A stretch of 64,000 nt of DNA, from NCBI RefSeq assembly GCF_006874645.1, contig NZ_CP030082.1, positions 2,666,001-2,730,000 of the forward strand. The letters are read 5' to 3'. The stretch comes from Bdellovibrio sp. ZAP7 (GTDB lineage Bacteria > Bdellovibrionota > Bdellovibrionia > Bdellovibrionales > Bdellovibrionaceae). Positions 23,486 to 32,258 of the stretch are shown piece by piece (within the stretch, counting starts at the first letter, position 1; every line of letters begins with the position of its first letter). The position numbers and the translations under genes were made by a program. The notes below the pieces were generated by a model. It was not told where the DNA came from and made no database searches. It saw only the letters and a program-made list of their open reading frames with translations.

Positions 23486-24804
23486 GATTTGCCCCTTTTT
23501 CCACGCAAGACAACAGCTCCCGTCAAAATCAATGGAATCAAAAGAATGTAACCTGACGCCATGGCAAATGTGCCACCCAAAATAAAGGCTCCAATAATCA
23601 TGACCGCGGTCACGACAAATAAAACCAAAGGAATTGCAAAACGGTTTTTAAACAAAAGACTATCCGACAGCTTGCGAGTTTCCATGGAAACCCCTTTGAC
23701 CTGAGTGGCTTTTTTACGTTTGTACCAAATCACCAAACCAAAGATCGGCAGCAACAACGAGAAGATCGAAAAGCCCAACCAGACGATTTTCAAAAATAGC
23801 CCGCCGTAATTTCCAAAGTGCAAAGGCTCCGATGCCAAAGTGATCTTCATATACCAAGGGAGCTCACGCACTTCACCTTGAGTTCCCGTTGCGGCATCCA
23901 CCACCACCAACTGAGTCATGCGCTCCGTTTGTGGCGTGTTCCCCACCATCACCACCAAGAAATGATTCGGCGGAGAGAACTGAGTATCCGGCATGGCGAT
24001 GTAATCAACTTTTGCGTTCGGCAAAGCTTGTCCAGATGTTTTAATCACTTGATCCAAAACAGAAGCATTGTGGGCATGATCATTGTCACCGTGAATATCT
24101 TTGTACTGCTGATTGATTTCTTTCAGTTCCTGATATTGGTAAACTTTAATCAACGTCGAACTGATTCCCAAAAAGAAGCCCGTCGCACCAATAATCAAAC
24201 CCCAAGCAAAGACACCGATACCGATGTAACGATGCATGTCTGAAAACCAATGACGAGGCGATTTGATGCGAACTTCACCGAAAGCGACTTTCTTGGCGAA
24301 GTTTCCATAAATGAAAAATCCCGAAAGCATCACAAAGAAATACAGCAAACCAATAAAACCCACATACATTTTCCCGTAAGAACCCAAGAAGAACTCACGG
24401 TGCAGTTTTAGCATCCAGTCCATGAAAGAACTTTTGCCGGCTTCCGCGTTCAACTCTGCACCGGTGCGCGAATCAAACATGAGCTTGCGGGCCCCACGGA
24501 ACATTTTGGAATCGTTCATCCCCAGGCGCACATTTACGATGTTTTCGTGTTCGTCGTCTTTGAAAACAGCAAGAGGTCTTTCGCCGGGAAATTTCTTAAG
24601 AACATCCGACAACAAAGTCGAATACGACATTGAAGTCTGTTCCGCAGGCACAGCTACCGTCTCATGAACGGAACCTTCAACTTCTTCTTTGAAAAGTAAA
24701 ATCGAACCACTGATGCTAAGAAAAATGAAATGCACGGCCACGAAGAGACCGAGATAAATATGGGCTTTGTAAAAGAATCGGAAGGCTTTTGTTTTTAATG
24801 TCAT
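23482..24804 (-). CDS. PepSY-type membrane protein, iron-uptake associated
   Basis: 440 residues from ATG 24804 (an in-frame GTG lies at 24828; neither has a clear ribosome binding site). Layout of the PepSY-associated TM family (PiuB-like): helix 1 (HIYLGLFVAVHFIFLSISGSILLF), a periplasmic PepSY domain (about 45-125), helices near 140-175 and 195-225, a second periplasmic domain, a helix near 350-370, plus two extra C-terminal helices. Conserved histidines occur in KAHIYLG, KLHREFF, DMHRYIG and EPLHFGN. Relatives are thought to reduce or process ferric siderophores in the inner membrane. First gene of the seven-gene operon; no convincing Fur box was found in 24805-24966. Confidence 0.8.
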   Translation of the reverse strand: MTLKTKAFRFFYKAHIYLGLFVAVHFIFLSISGSILLFKEEVEGSVHETVAVPAEQTSMSYSTLLSDVLKKFPGERPLAVFKDDEHENIVNVRLGMNDSKMFRGARKLMFDSRTGAELNAEAGKSSFMDWMLKLHREFFLGSYGKMYVGFIGLLYFFVMLSGFFIYGNFAKKVAFGEVRIKSPRHWFSDMHRYIGIGVFAWGLIIGATGFFLGISSTLIKVYQYQELKEINQQYKDIHGDNDHAHNASVLDQVIKTSGQALPNAKVDYIAMPDTQFSPPNHFLVVMVGNTPQTERMTQLVVVDAATGTQGEVRELPWYMKITLASEPLHFGNYGGLFLKIVWLGFSIFSLLLPIFGLVIWYKRKKATQVKGVSMETRKLSDSLLFKNRFAIPLVLFVVTAVMIIGAFILGGTFAMASGYILLIPLILTGAVVLRGKRGKS

Positions 24805-24966
24805 ACGTATGGGTGAAATAGGTAACACACAGAGTGAAAAACCACAAAAATTTGACCTTTGTGAGGAGTTGTTGAAAACCTATTGGGAAGATATTTTCTG
24901 AGTGTCAAAATACCTGACAGCGCGACATAAATTGCCAAACATTTGTGAACTTGTTTTACTTTAAAA

Positions 24967-25608
24967 ATGAAGAAACAGAAGGCTATTCAGGCCATCGAAC
25001 AAGAAGGAATTTTGCTGGTGTACCCAATTAAAAACAGTCCGGAACCGGATTCGTTATGGGCCCACCTGTGGCCTCGATCCAAGATGGTTTGGGAGTGGGA
25101 TGCTGATGCCGATCACAAGGTTTCTGACCTGTGGCTTTTGAAAGAGGAACTTTCTCGCTCTGGCAAAGTCGTCTATGCAAAATGGTACCAGAATCGTGCG
25201 ACGTTTTTCTCTCAAGAAGCTTTTGTGAATATGCTGGCTTTTCAACGCAGCGAGGCCCCCCTTTCTCCGAACAGCCAAGTCATCTTGGAGGCCCTGGAGA
25301 TGGACTCCCCCTTATCGACGAAGCAGCTGAAGGAAATCGCCGATCTGCAGGGCCGAGATATGGAATCCACCTACAACCGCGCGATGAAAACCTTGTGGCA
25401 ACGCCTTTTGATTGTGGCTTTTGGTGAAGTTGAGGACTCGAGTTTTCCATCTACTGCGGTGGGTGCAAGCCGAACACTGTTTGAGCCGCTTTGGGAGCAG
25501 TCTTTGGCGATTTCCCCTGAAAAAGCAGAGGCTTACTTGATCAAAAAGTTAGGCGTCGAAAACAAATTTTGGAAGTTCGCCAAGAAAATTCAAGCTACCA
25601 AAACGTAA
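24967..25608 (+). CDS. Hypothetical cytosolic protein, possible AlkZ/YcaQ-related winged helix
   Basis: 213 residues, no signal peptide or membrane segment. The N-terminal part (GILLVYPIKNSPEPDSLWAHLWP, WYQNRATFFSQEAF) and the middle part with a helix-turn-helix-like stretch (SPLSTKQLKEIADLQGRD...TYNRAMKTLWQRLLIVAFGEV) recall small proteins related to the AlkZ/YcaQ DNA glycosylases, but the catalytic QxQ or QxD pattern of that family was not located. The assignment is tentative. It is divergent from the siderophore operon, and its ATG has only a weak ribosome binding site. Confidence 0.55.
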   Translation: MKKQKAIQAIEQEGILLVYPIKNSPEPDSLWAHLWPRSKMVWEWDADADHKVSDLWLLKEELSRSGKVVYAKWYQNRATFFSQEAFVNMLAFQRSEAPLSPNSQVILEALEMDSPLSTKQLKEIADLQGRDMESTYNRAMKTLWQRLLIVAFGEVEDSSFPSTAVGASRTLFEPLWEQSLAISPEKAEAYLIKKLGVENKFWKFAKKIQATKT

Positions 25609-25625
25609 TGTATACTAAAGATGCC

Positions 25626-25658
25626 ATGAAAGTTCTGCAAATCCACAAATCCGATTGA
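25626..25658 (+). other. Possible leader peptide frame of 10 codons
   Basis: ATG AAA GTT CTG CAA ATC CAC AAA TCC GAT TGA (MKVLQIHKSD) lies between the stop of the previous gene and the long hairpin that covers the ribosome binding site of the next. It may be a translated leader; with only a weak ribosome binding site this is uncertain. Confidence 0.25.
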
Positions 25659-25672
25659 GTTTCCAGAGCCAA

Positions 25673-25727
25673 ACTCCATAGTTCGCGCTATAAACGGGCC
25701 CTCTTTTTCGCCCTTGAACTATGGAGT
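25673..25727 (+). promoter_or_regulatory. Leader hairpin enclosing the ribosome binding site
   Basis: Perfect 12-base arms ACTCCATAGTTC (25673-25684) and GAACTATGGAGT (25716-25727), with an inner GGGC/GCCC pair around CCTCTTTTTC. The right arm contains the GGAG that serves ATG 25732, so folding would block initiation. Confidence 0.55.
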
Positions 25728-25731
25728 CAAA

Positions 25732-27390
25732 ATGAAATCAACATTAGCATTGTTCTTACTCGTGTTGGGATCTACTGCCACAACATCAGTCCAGGCTGGC
25801 GCCCGCGACTGGCGCATCACTCAGCCCGCTTGGACTGAAGAACACGAATATCAATTCGGTCAGTTCGTTACTAAATTGGGAAATGCCGTTGAGAATCGCC
25901 GCTGTGCTACTGTGACGGAATGCCTGAACAGCCCAGCCAATATGTTTTACGGAACAGATCCAGGTGGACTTAAATTCTTCGCAGACTGCGCGGATCTTCC
26001 TTACTATCTTCGTGCTTACTTTGCCTGGAAAAGTGGTCTGCCATTTTCTCAAGCGACAGGTTTCACTGCAAATCCAGCAGGACCTGAAGACTTCAACAAA
26101 GACATTCGCTATTCCACAAACGGTAACTCCGTTAAGTATCGCAAAGATGTTTTGACGAAGAAAAATGCTTTACGCCGTCCGGTTTATCCTGACGCTGTTA
26201 GCTTTTTGAATTCTGATTTGATCAACACTGTATCGACAGCGGCTTACCGGATGATCGGTGATGTTCAGGGTGCCACATATTCTGATTTCTATCCTGCTCG
26301 CTTGGACCGCGTGGGTATTCGCCCAGGGACCGTGATTTACGATCCAAATGGTCACGTGGCGATCGTTTACCGTGTGACAGAAGCGGGCCGCGTTTTATAC
26401 ATCGACGCTCACCCTGACAACACTTTGACGATGGGTCTTTACACTTCTAAATTTATGCGTTCGATTCCTGGCCAAGGTGCCGGGTTTAAAAACTTCCGCC
26501 CTTTGCAATTGGTGGGCGCTGATATGGATAACGGCACTTACATCGGTGGCCGTATCGAGGCCGCCGACAACAGAAACCTTGCCGCTTACGGAACTGAACA
26601 GTACTACGGCAACGCCCCAGATCCAGGCGGCGATTGGAAAAAAGGTCAGTTCGTTTTCAAAGGCCAAGTCACTAACTACTTTGAATACGTCCAATTGAAA
26701 CTGACTAATGGTGAACCCGTCATCGATCCTCTTTTGGATATGAAATTCGAAGTGATTGATATTTGTTCTTCATTAAAGGACCGCGTGGCAGCTGTGGAAA
26801 TGGCAAGACGCGAAGGCATTCCTTTGAAACAACATCCGGATCGTCTGCCAGTGAATATCTTTGGCGCGACTGGTGAGTGGGAGTCTTACGCCACTCCTTC
26901 TCGTGATGCCCGTCTAAAAACATCATTCGTGGATATTTTGAATCAAGCGCAAAAAGCGATGAAGAAATATCGCGCCGGCGATCGCACGCTTCGCTATAAC
27001 GGCGGAAACTTGGCGAAAGATCTTTTTGCGGTTTATGCGCAGGAAGCAACGATGTGTAAGTTCTCTTACACGACTTCAAATGGCCAAACTTTGTTGATGA
27101 ATCTTGAGGCCGCCCGCCAAAGACTTTTCAACATGAGCTTCGACCCGTACCACTGCCCGGAAATGCGCTGGGGTGCTCGTAAACCACAAGAGCTTCAATC
27201 TTGCACGGATGATCAAAACAAACGTGCATGGTTCGACGCCGAAAGATGGTTGCGCAACCAAACAGATCGTCGCTATGACGTGCGCATGGACTACACTGTT
27301 GATCAATTGGGCTCGGGCCCAAAACCTGGTGTGGGAGCACAAACGGCGCCTGATATCGACATCGTCACTTACCTAAAATCCCAAATGTAA
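25732..27390 (+). CDS. Secreted papain/NlpC-like cysteine peptidase candidate
   Basis: 552 residues from ATG 25732, served by GGAG five bases upstream (an in-frame TTG at 25714 is discounted). Signal peptide STLALFLLVLGSTATTSVQA. The N-terminal third contains FFADCADLPYYLRAYFAWKSGLPF, a Cys followed by an aromatic helix, and later DPNGHVAIVYRV and VLYIDAHPDN, which together resemble the Cys-His-Asp order of NlpC/P60 or transglutaminase-like enzymes. The C-terminal half has no recognised domain. It is probably a periplasmic or exported hydrolase acting on peptides or peptidoglycan; the fold assignment is by eye. Confidence 0.65.
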   Translation: MKSTLALFLLVLGSTATTSVQAGARDWRITQPAWTEEHEYQFGQFVTKLGNAVENRRCATVTECLNSPANMFYGTDPGGLKFFADCADLPYYLRAYFAWKSGLPFSQATGFTANPAGPEDFNKDIRYSTNGNSVKYRKDVLTKKNALRRPVYPDAVSFLNSDLINTVSTAAYRMIGDVQGATYSDFYPARLDRVGIRPGTVIYDPNGHVAIVYRVTEAGRVLYIDAHPDNTLTMGLYTSKFMRSIPGQGAGFKNFRPLQLVGADMDNGTYIGGRIEAADNRNLAAYGTEQYYGNAPDPGGDWKKGQFVFKGQVTNYFEYVQLKLTNGEPVIDPLLDMKFEVIDICSSLKDRVAAVEMARREGIPLKQHPDRLPVNIFGATGEWESYATPSRDARLKTSFVDILNQAQKAMKKYRAGDRTLRYNGGNLAKDLFAVYAQEATMCKFSYTTSNGQTLLMNLEAARQRLFNMSFDPYHCPEMRWGARKPQELQSCTDDQNKRAWFDAERWLRNQTDRRYDVRMDYTVDQLGSGPKPGVGAQTAPDIDIVTYLKSQM

Positions 27391-27826
27391 AACACTTTTA
27401 TTGAAATCCCTGCTGGTTGTAGCGCGGGGATTTGGCGGAAGCGAAGAGGAGCCCTCTGCATTCCGCGACACGCCATCCGGGCTCACCGTCGCCGGCTTTG
27501 CCGGTTCGCGCATCCTGCGCCGACGGAGGTCGCTGCATGCAGAGGGCTCCTCTTCGCTTCCGCCAAATTTCGGTTTCATTCATTGGGAATTTCAAAAAAG
27601 GTGTGAGTGTCCTGAGGTTGCTTGACGCTTTGCTTTGTTTACGGTGGGTGTGAGATGGCACTTGGACGTTTTGAGGGGTGTTTCACTGGGTGTTCTTGCA
27701 AGTGTGCAATTAAAGTCGTGGAAAGTATGCAGAATTTACTTTGCGTGGTTGATTCTTCGGTTTTTCGCTTCTATATCCTCGAATAACGCACCAAATTTTG
27801 AACTGTCAGTATATCCGGGGGGATCT
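27391..27826. other. Intergenic region with inverted-repeat element B
   Basis: 436 bases. The left part is element B (27430-27568). The rest (27569-27826) holds only the leader of the transpeptidase gene; no other signal was seen. Overlapping frames on both strands across element B come from the palindrome. Confidence 0.6.
27430..27568 (-). repeat. Long inverted-repeat element B
   Basis: Perfect 31-base arms (27430-27460 and 27538-27568; left arm begins ATTTGGCGGAAGCGAAGAGG). The core, read on the minus strand, matches element A at 3007-3075 almost base for base (CCTCCGTCGGCGCA, then GACGGTGAGCCCGGATGGCG), except that the inner hairpin is CCGGC aaa GCCGG here and CCCGCC aaa GGCGGG in A, a paired change. 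Confidence 0.85.
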
Positions 27827-28618
27827 GTGAAAGTACAATTCGCTCTAATTATATGTGCCTTAGTTTCTCTGATGACGACGACTGCGATCGCAGCTCCTTC
27901 TTCAGCTGTGATGGCTAAAATTATATCTCAAGGCGTTCCCACAGATGCATTGGATCGCATGGTTCGTTTCTTGGACGAAAACCATGGTCGCTCTTTCCAA
28001 CAGAGCACTTATGATTGCGCAAAATGGCCTGACAGCATCAGACCTTGTGACGATTCTGAACGTCGCCCGACAACATCCGTGGTAACTTTGGAATATCCGG
28101 AACTTGTATCTATCATCGACTTCACTCAGGCCTCCACGTCTCGTCGTTTCTTTTTAATCAACTTAAGAACCGGCGATGTGATTCGTTATTACGTGGCTCA
28201 CGGCAAGGGTTCTGGCAGCAGCAATTACGCGACTAAGTTTTCAAACATCAAAGATTCCAAACAAACCTCACTGGGCTTTTATCTGGCGGGCGGAGTTTAC
28301 TCCGGCTCCTATGGCAAAACTTTGCGCATGTACGGCCTTCAACCCTCCAACGATCAAGCTTATAACCGCGACATCGTTTTGCACGGCGCTTGGTATGTGG
28401 GTGAAGACTTCATCAACTCTAAAAATCCTAAAACAGGCCAACCCTTCGGTCGTTTGGGAGTAAGCTGGGGATGCCCTGCTCTTTCATTGGCAATGGCTTC
28501 TAAAGTAATTCCACAACTGCAACAAGGCAGCGTGATCCTGCACTACCATAAAGATCTGATGGAAGCCGCAATGACCGGCAACGAAGTTTCAGTAAACGAA
28601 CCAACTAAAAAGAAATAA
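27827..28618 (+). CDS. Murein L,D-transpeptidase catalytic domain protein (YkuD_2 type)
   Basis: 263 residues from GTG 27827, behind GGGGGGATCT; upstream in-frame ATG 27635 would add 64 residues and bury the signal peptide (FALIICALVSLMTTTAIAA). The catalytic region holds HGAWYVGEDF (His186) and GRLGVSWGCPAL (Cys216), the pattern of the YkuD_2 branch, preceded by LINLRTGDVIRYYVAHGKGSG. These enzymes are predicted to make or break 3-3 or other non-canonical peptide links, or to tether proteins to the wall, in the periplasm. Ends at an intrinsic terminator. Several such genes are common in predators; its own target is unknown. Confidence 0.85.
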   Translation: MKVQFALIICALVSLMTTTAIAAPSSAVMAKIISQGVPTDALDRMVRFLDENHGRSFQQSTYDCAKWPDSIRPCDDSERRPTTSVVTLEYPELVSIIDFTQASTSRRFFLINLRTGDVIRYYVAHGKGSGSSNYATKFSNIKDSKQTSLGFYLAGGVYSGSYGKTLRMYGLQPSNDQAYNRDIVLHGAWYVGEDFINSKNPKTGQPFGRLGVSWGCPALSLAMASKVIPQLQQGSVILHYHKDLMEAAMTGNEVSVNEPTKKK

Positions 28619-28650
28619 TAAAAAAGGCGCTCCCAAAAGCGCCTTTTTTT
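28619..28650. terminator. Bidirectional intrinsic terminator
   Basis: AAAAAAGGCGCT cccaaa AGCGCCTTTTTTT directly after the transpeptidase stop. It may also end the leftward lpxC operon. Confidence 0.85.
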
Positions 28651-28708
28651 ATTTTCAAATTTCGAATTTTACTTCGGCACCGGCAACCGCATGCATCACA
28701 ACAAACTC

Positions 28709-29620
28709 TTATCTAGCGTCGAGTGTCCAACCGGAGAATCTTTGAACCTCTTCTGAGATGTCGGCGCCCAGTTCTACGTGGCGGTATGATGTTGGGGAAT
28801 CCCAGATCTTTTTAACCAGCTTGTTCATAACGTCGTGGCCTGCTTTGTAAAGTACCACATGACCCATCATCGGCATTTCCAAAGTCACTAGGTCTCCCAA
28901 GGCGTCCAAGGCTTTGTGACGAACGAATTCGTCAGCCCAGCGCAAACCATCGGGATTGATCACTGCCTCGCCGTCAAGGACGATACAGTTATCCAAGCTG
29001 CCACCTTTTGCCAGGCCGCGGGCCTGCAAGGCTTCAACGTCTTTTAAGAAACCAAAAGTACGGGCGCTCGCGATATCACGACCAAAAGATTGCTCATTGA
29101 TATCCAGGTCGATCGTTTGTTTACCAATTTTAGGATGAGGGAAATCAATCGTCACTGTCACACGCAGGCCGTGGTATGGCACCACGTAGGCGTGCTTTTC
29201 ACCTTCGCTGAAATAGATCGGCTCTGTGATGTAGCAATACTTACGAGGCTGATCTTGCTCGACGATGCCGACGTCCAGCAAAGCTTTTAGAAACTCTCCC
29301 GCACTGCCATCGCAGATGGGGATTTCCGGTCCGTCTAATTCAATAAAAAGATTATCAATACGAAGAGCCGACAAAGCCGACAAACAGTGTTCGATTGTTG
29401 CTACCGAAAACGCCTCGCCACCGATTGTGGTTTGATGACTGGTTGCCTGAACATTTTTAGCAGTGACTTTAAGTGAAGGCGAACCCGGCAAGTCCTTACG
29501 AATAAAATAAACGCCAGTATCTGGTGGAGCTGGACGGAACGTCAGCGTGCACGCATCCCCAGAGTGGATACCAATACCGTTTACCATTGTTTTTTTACGA
29601 ATCGTTTTTTGTAAGAACAT
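28709..29620 (-). CDS. lpxC: UDP-3-O-acyl-N-acetylglucosamine deacetylase
   Basis: 303 residues, the normal length. Signature residues: zinc ligand in ATIEHCLSAL (H78), the GPEIPICDGSAGEF loop, and VRHKALDALGDL with the zinc ligands of HxxxD. LpxC performs the committed step of lipid A synthesis in the cytoplasm, so the organism makes LPS. It is the last gene of a leftward operon with ruvCAB and an asparaginase; a small hairpin GCTAGT gata ACTAGC lies just before its ATG. Confidence 0.97.
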   Translation of the reverse strand: MFLQKTIRKKTMVNGIGIHSGDACTLTFRPAPPDTGVYFIRKDLPGSPSLKVTAKNVQATSHQTTIGGEAFSVATIEHCLSALSALRIDNLFIELDGPEIPICDGSAGEFLKALLDVGIVEQDQPRKYCYITEPIYFSEGEKHAYVVPYHGLRVTVTIDFPHPKIGKQTIDLDINEQSFGRDIASARTFGFLKDVEALQARGLAKGGSLDNCIVLDGEAVINPDGLRWADEFVRHKALDALGDLVTLEMPMMGHVVLYKAGHDVMNKLVKKIWDSPTSYRHVELGADISEEVQRFSGWTLDAR

Positions 29621-29639
29621 GAAGCTAGTTTATCACTAG

Positions 29640-30644
29640 CTACTGGGGCTTAGCAATGCGTAAGGTGCCGACCATATCACCCTTCCAATTGGTGATGTGA
29701 GGCTGAGTGAATTTTGAGAGAGCCTTGCCTTCATCCAGATTCATTCCACCCAAATGCAATAAAACCTGTGAGGCCGCAAACTGAGCCGCGCGACCCGCGC
29801 CATCAGCGACTTTCAGGGCGAAGGCTACTTTTTTATCAGGCAGAAAGCCTGCAAAAACGCCCTCAGCTCCACCTTTAATTATGGCACGACCCTGTGTCTT
29901 TTGAATCACACTTGTGGCGAAATCGTCACTACCAGCGATGTAAAAAGGATTGCTAGTCACCACGCGAGTCAGACGTTGGGCCGCTTGTTTTCGGCGCTCG
30001 TTTGTATGCTGATTGATGAATGTCGACATACCGATAGCAATCGCCTGCAATGGCACAGCATAGGTCTGAATTCCGCAGCCATCAATGCCTTCAGGAATTT
30101 TTCCATGGTCCACTTTCATCGTTTCCGTCAAAATATTACGCAATCTTTTTTGAGCGGCGTGATCGTGTTTTTCATAGCCGTGATAATCTTCACCCAAATG
30201 CAGACAGGTTGAAATCAGTGCGAGATGTTTTCCAGCACAGTTATTACAAAACGCCGTGGGCTTTTTATTATGACGGATGAATTCGTGAGCAGCGGCCTCG
30301 TTGTATGGCAGATGCGGACCACAGGCCAGCGCACTTTCTGCAACACCGATTTTGTGAGCCCACGCGGACAAGGCTTCCAAATGCTTAGGCTCGCCTCGAT
30401 GGGAAGCACAAGCTAGCGCCAACCATTCATCTTTTAATTCAAATTTATCTGCAGCACCGGATTCAATCAAAGGCAATGCTTGAAGCATCTTGATCGCACT
30501 GCGCGGATAGGTGGCGTAATTGGTATTACCCCACCCATGCAAAAGATGACCAGCTTCGCTCACCACAGCCACCATGACTTGATGAACACTCTCGACCACA
30601 TGTCCTCTGAGGACTTCGACGACGAGAGGCTGTCTTGTAAGCAT
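29640..30644 (-). CDS. L-asparaginase II family protein (thermolabile, rhizobial type)
   Basis: 334 residues without signal peptide. Matches the asparaginase family of Rhizobium etli type: VEVLRGHVVESVHQVMV, YPRSAIKMLQALPLIESGAA, LALACASHRGE, AFCNNCAGKHLALISTC, GIDGCGIQTYAVPL and the closing DGAGRAAQFAAS. It hydrolyses asparagine to aspartate and ammonia. It starts one base after the ruvB stop (ruvB ends at 30646), so it is translated with the Holliday-junction genes although functionally unrelated. Confidence 0.88.
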   Translation of the reverse strand: MLTRQPLVVEVLRGHVVESVHQVMVAVVSEAGHLLHGWGNTNYATYPRSAIKMLQALPLIESGAADKFELKDEWLALACASHRGEPKHLEALSAWAHKIGVAESALACGPHLPYNEAAAHEFIRHNKKPTAFCNNCAGKHLALISTCLHLGEDYHGYEKHDHAAQKRLRNILTETMKVDHGKIPEGIDGCGIQTYAVPLQAIAIGMSTFINQHTNERRKQAAQRLTRVVTSNPFYIAGSDDFATSVIQKTQGRAIIKGGAEGVFAGFLPDKKVAFALKVADGAGRAAQFAASQVLLHLGGMNLDEGKALSKFTQPHITNWKGDMVGTLRIAKPQ

Positions 30645-30645
30645 A

Positions 30646-31680
30646 TTAATTCTCCGCTTGGATGATTTCTAAAACTGATTTTTTTGCAGATTCAGTGATC
30701 ACGCGACCGCGTTGAGTTTTTTGAATGAATCCTTCCTGGATTAGGAATGGCTCATACACTTCCTCAAGAGTGTCACGCTCTTCACTGAGCGCAGCAGCTA
30801 TTGTATCAATACCTACGGGCCCGCCGGAATATTTTTCTTGGATCAGGCTCAAAATACGACGGTCCATAAGATCCAAGCCGTGCTTATCAACCCCTAGCTG
30901 ATCCAGAGCATATATCGCAATTTCTTGAGTGACGACGCCATTGCCTTTTACTTGTGCATAATCACGAACTCGCTTTAACAGACGATTCGCAATACGAGGC
31001 GTTCCGCGCGCACGACGAGCCACTTCTGCGGCTCCATCATTGTCAATGTCCACATTCAGCTTACGAGCCGATCTGATCAAGATTTTTTGAAGGGCTTCTT
31101 TGTCATAAAACTGAAGTCTTTCTACAATCCCAAAACGATCACGAAATGGAGGATTTAATAGTCCCGCTCGAGTTGTCGCTCCCACCAATGTGAAAGGAGC
31201 CAACTGAAATTTCATTGAGCGAGCACCCAAACCATCACCCGTAACGATGTCGATGTAATAGTCTTCCATCGCCGTGTAAAGATACTCTTCCACATGACGG
31301 CTTAAGCGATGAATCTCGTCGATAAAAAGGACAGAGTTTGGCTTAAGAGAAGTCAGGATCGCCGCCAAATCACCTTTTTTGTCGATCGCAGGAGCTGATG
31401 TCATTTTGATATCAGAACCCATGTCGTTCGCAATGATTTGCGCAAGTGTTGTTTTGCCCAAACCTGGAGGACCTGAAAGCAAAACGTGATCCAAAGGTTC
31501 ACCACGGAACTTTGCAGCCGCCACGAAAACTTTGATTTTATCTTTTACGATGTCTTGTCCGGAAAACTCAGCGAAATCCTGGGGACGCAATTCGTTTTCC
31601 CAAGCCTTCTCACCGCCACCACCGCTGGCGCTTTCAGTGATTTCATCCTCTAAAATACTGCCTTCGATAATGCGACTCAT
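30646..31680 (-). CDS. ruvB: Holliday junction branch migration helicase RuvB
   Basis: 344 residues. Walker [12 protein letters not shown], Walker [11 protein letters not shown], sensor GATTRAG, arginine finger region PFRDRFG, and the C-terminal winged helix ([13 protein letters not shown]). RuvB hexamers drive branch migration with RuvA. The start overlaps the ruvA stop by four bases. Confidence 0.97.
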   Translation of the reverse strand: MSRIIEGSILEDEITESASGGGGEKAWENELRPQDFAEFSGQDIVKDKIKVFVAAAKFRGEPLDHVLLSGPPGLGKTTLAQIIANDMGSDIKMTSAPAIDKKGDLAAILTSLKPNSVLFIDEIHRLSRHVEEYLYTAMEDYYIDIVTGDGLGARSMKFQLAPFTLVGATTRAGLLNPPFRDRFGIVERLQFYDKEALQKILIRSARKLNVDIDNDGAAEVARRARGTPRIANRLLKRVRDYAQVKGNGVVTQEIAIYALDQLGVDKHGLDLMDRRILSLIQEKYSGGPVGIDTIAAALSEERDTLEEVYEPFLIQEGFIQKTQRGRVITESAKKSVLEIIQAEN

Positions 31681-32258
31681 GACAAGTTTCCTGACAATGT
31701 TTGGAAGCCTTTTTTCACACCCTCTTCAACCGTGATAGTCATCGGAAGAGTAGAAACGAATTGATCCACCAATTGAGATTTGTAACCCAAGTTTAAAAGA
31801 GCCGAAGTGATTTGCGTCAAAGATTCAGACTTGGCTTTGCTGCCTTCATCGATGGATACCAATTTGCCTTTTAAGGTCAAAATGATTTGCTCTGCCGTTT
31901 TTTTACCGACTTTAGGCAAACCTGAAAGAGCTTTGGCATTTCCAGCTTCAATCATTTCCTGAATCTGTGCGGGACGACCGCCAGACAAAATGCTCAACGC
32001 CATTTTTGGACCGACACCGTTTACTTTTAGCAAAGACAAAAACAGATTTTTTTCTTCTTTATCGTGAAAGCCGAAAAGAGTCAGAGCGTCTTCGCGCACG
32101 TGCGTGTGAATCCAGACGATGATGTCTTTACCAAGCAGTGTTGTAAAGTCACCCAACGTACTGGCAGATGCCAACACTTCGTAACCCACACCTTGAACGT
32201 CAATCAGAGCTGAATCATTCAATACTTCAATAATTTTACCGCGCAAATAACCGATCAT
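31677..32258 (-). CDS. ruvA: Holliday junction DNA-binding subunit RuvA
   Basis: 193 residues. N-terminal OB domain ([28 protein letters not shown]), two helix-hairpin-helix motifs ([16 protein letters not shown] and [17 protein letters not shown]), acidic linker and C-terminal three-helix domain that binds RuvB. It overlaps ruvC by four bases. Confidence 0.96.
   Translation of the reverse strand: MIGYLRGKIIEVLNDSALIDVQGVGYEVLASASTLGDFTTLLGKDIIVWIHTHVREDALTLFGFHDKEEKNLFLSLLKVNGVGPKMALSILSGGRPAQIQEMIEAGNAKALSGLPKVGKKTAEQIILTLKGKLVSIDEGSKAKSESLTQITSALLNLGYKSQLVDQFVSTLPMTITVEEGVKKGFQTLSGNLS

Noticed and set aside
24805-24966. Possible Fur box upstream of the siderophore operon (GAAAA...TTTTC symmetry near 24875-24900)
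   Set aside because: Only a loose inverted repeat; it does not fit the known 19-base Fur consensus well enough to mark.
27373-27661. Several overlapping open frames on both strands near 27.4-27.6 kb
   Set aside because: They are produced by the long palindrome of element B, which is low in stops in all frames; no initiation signals.
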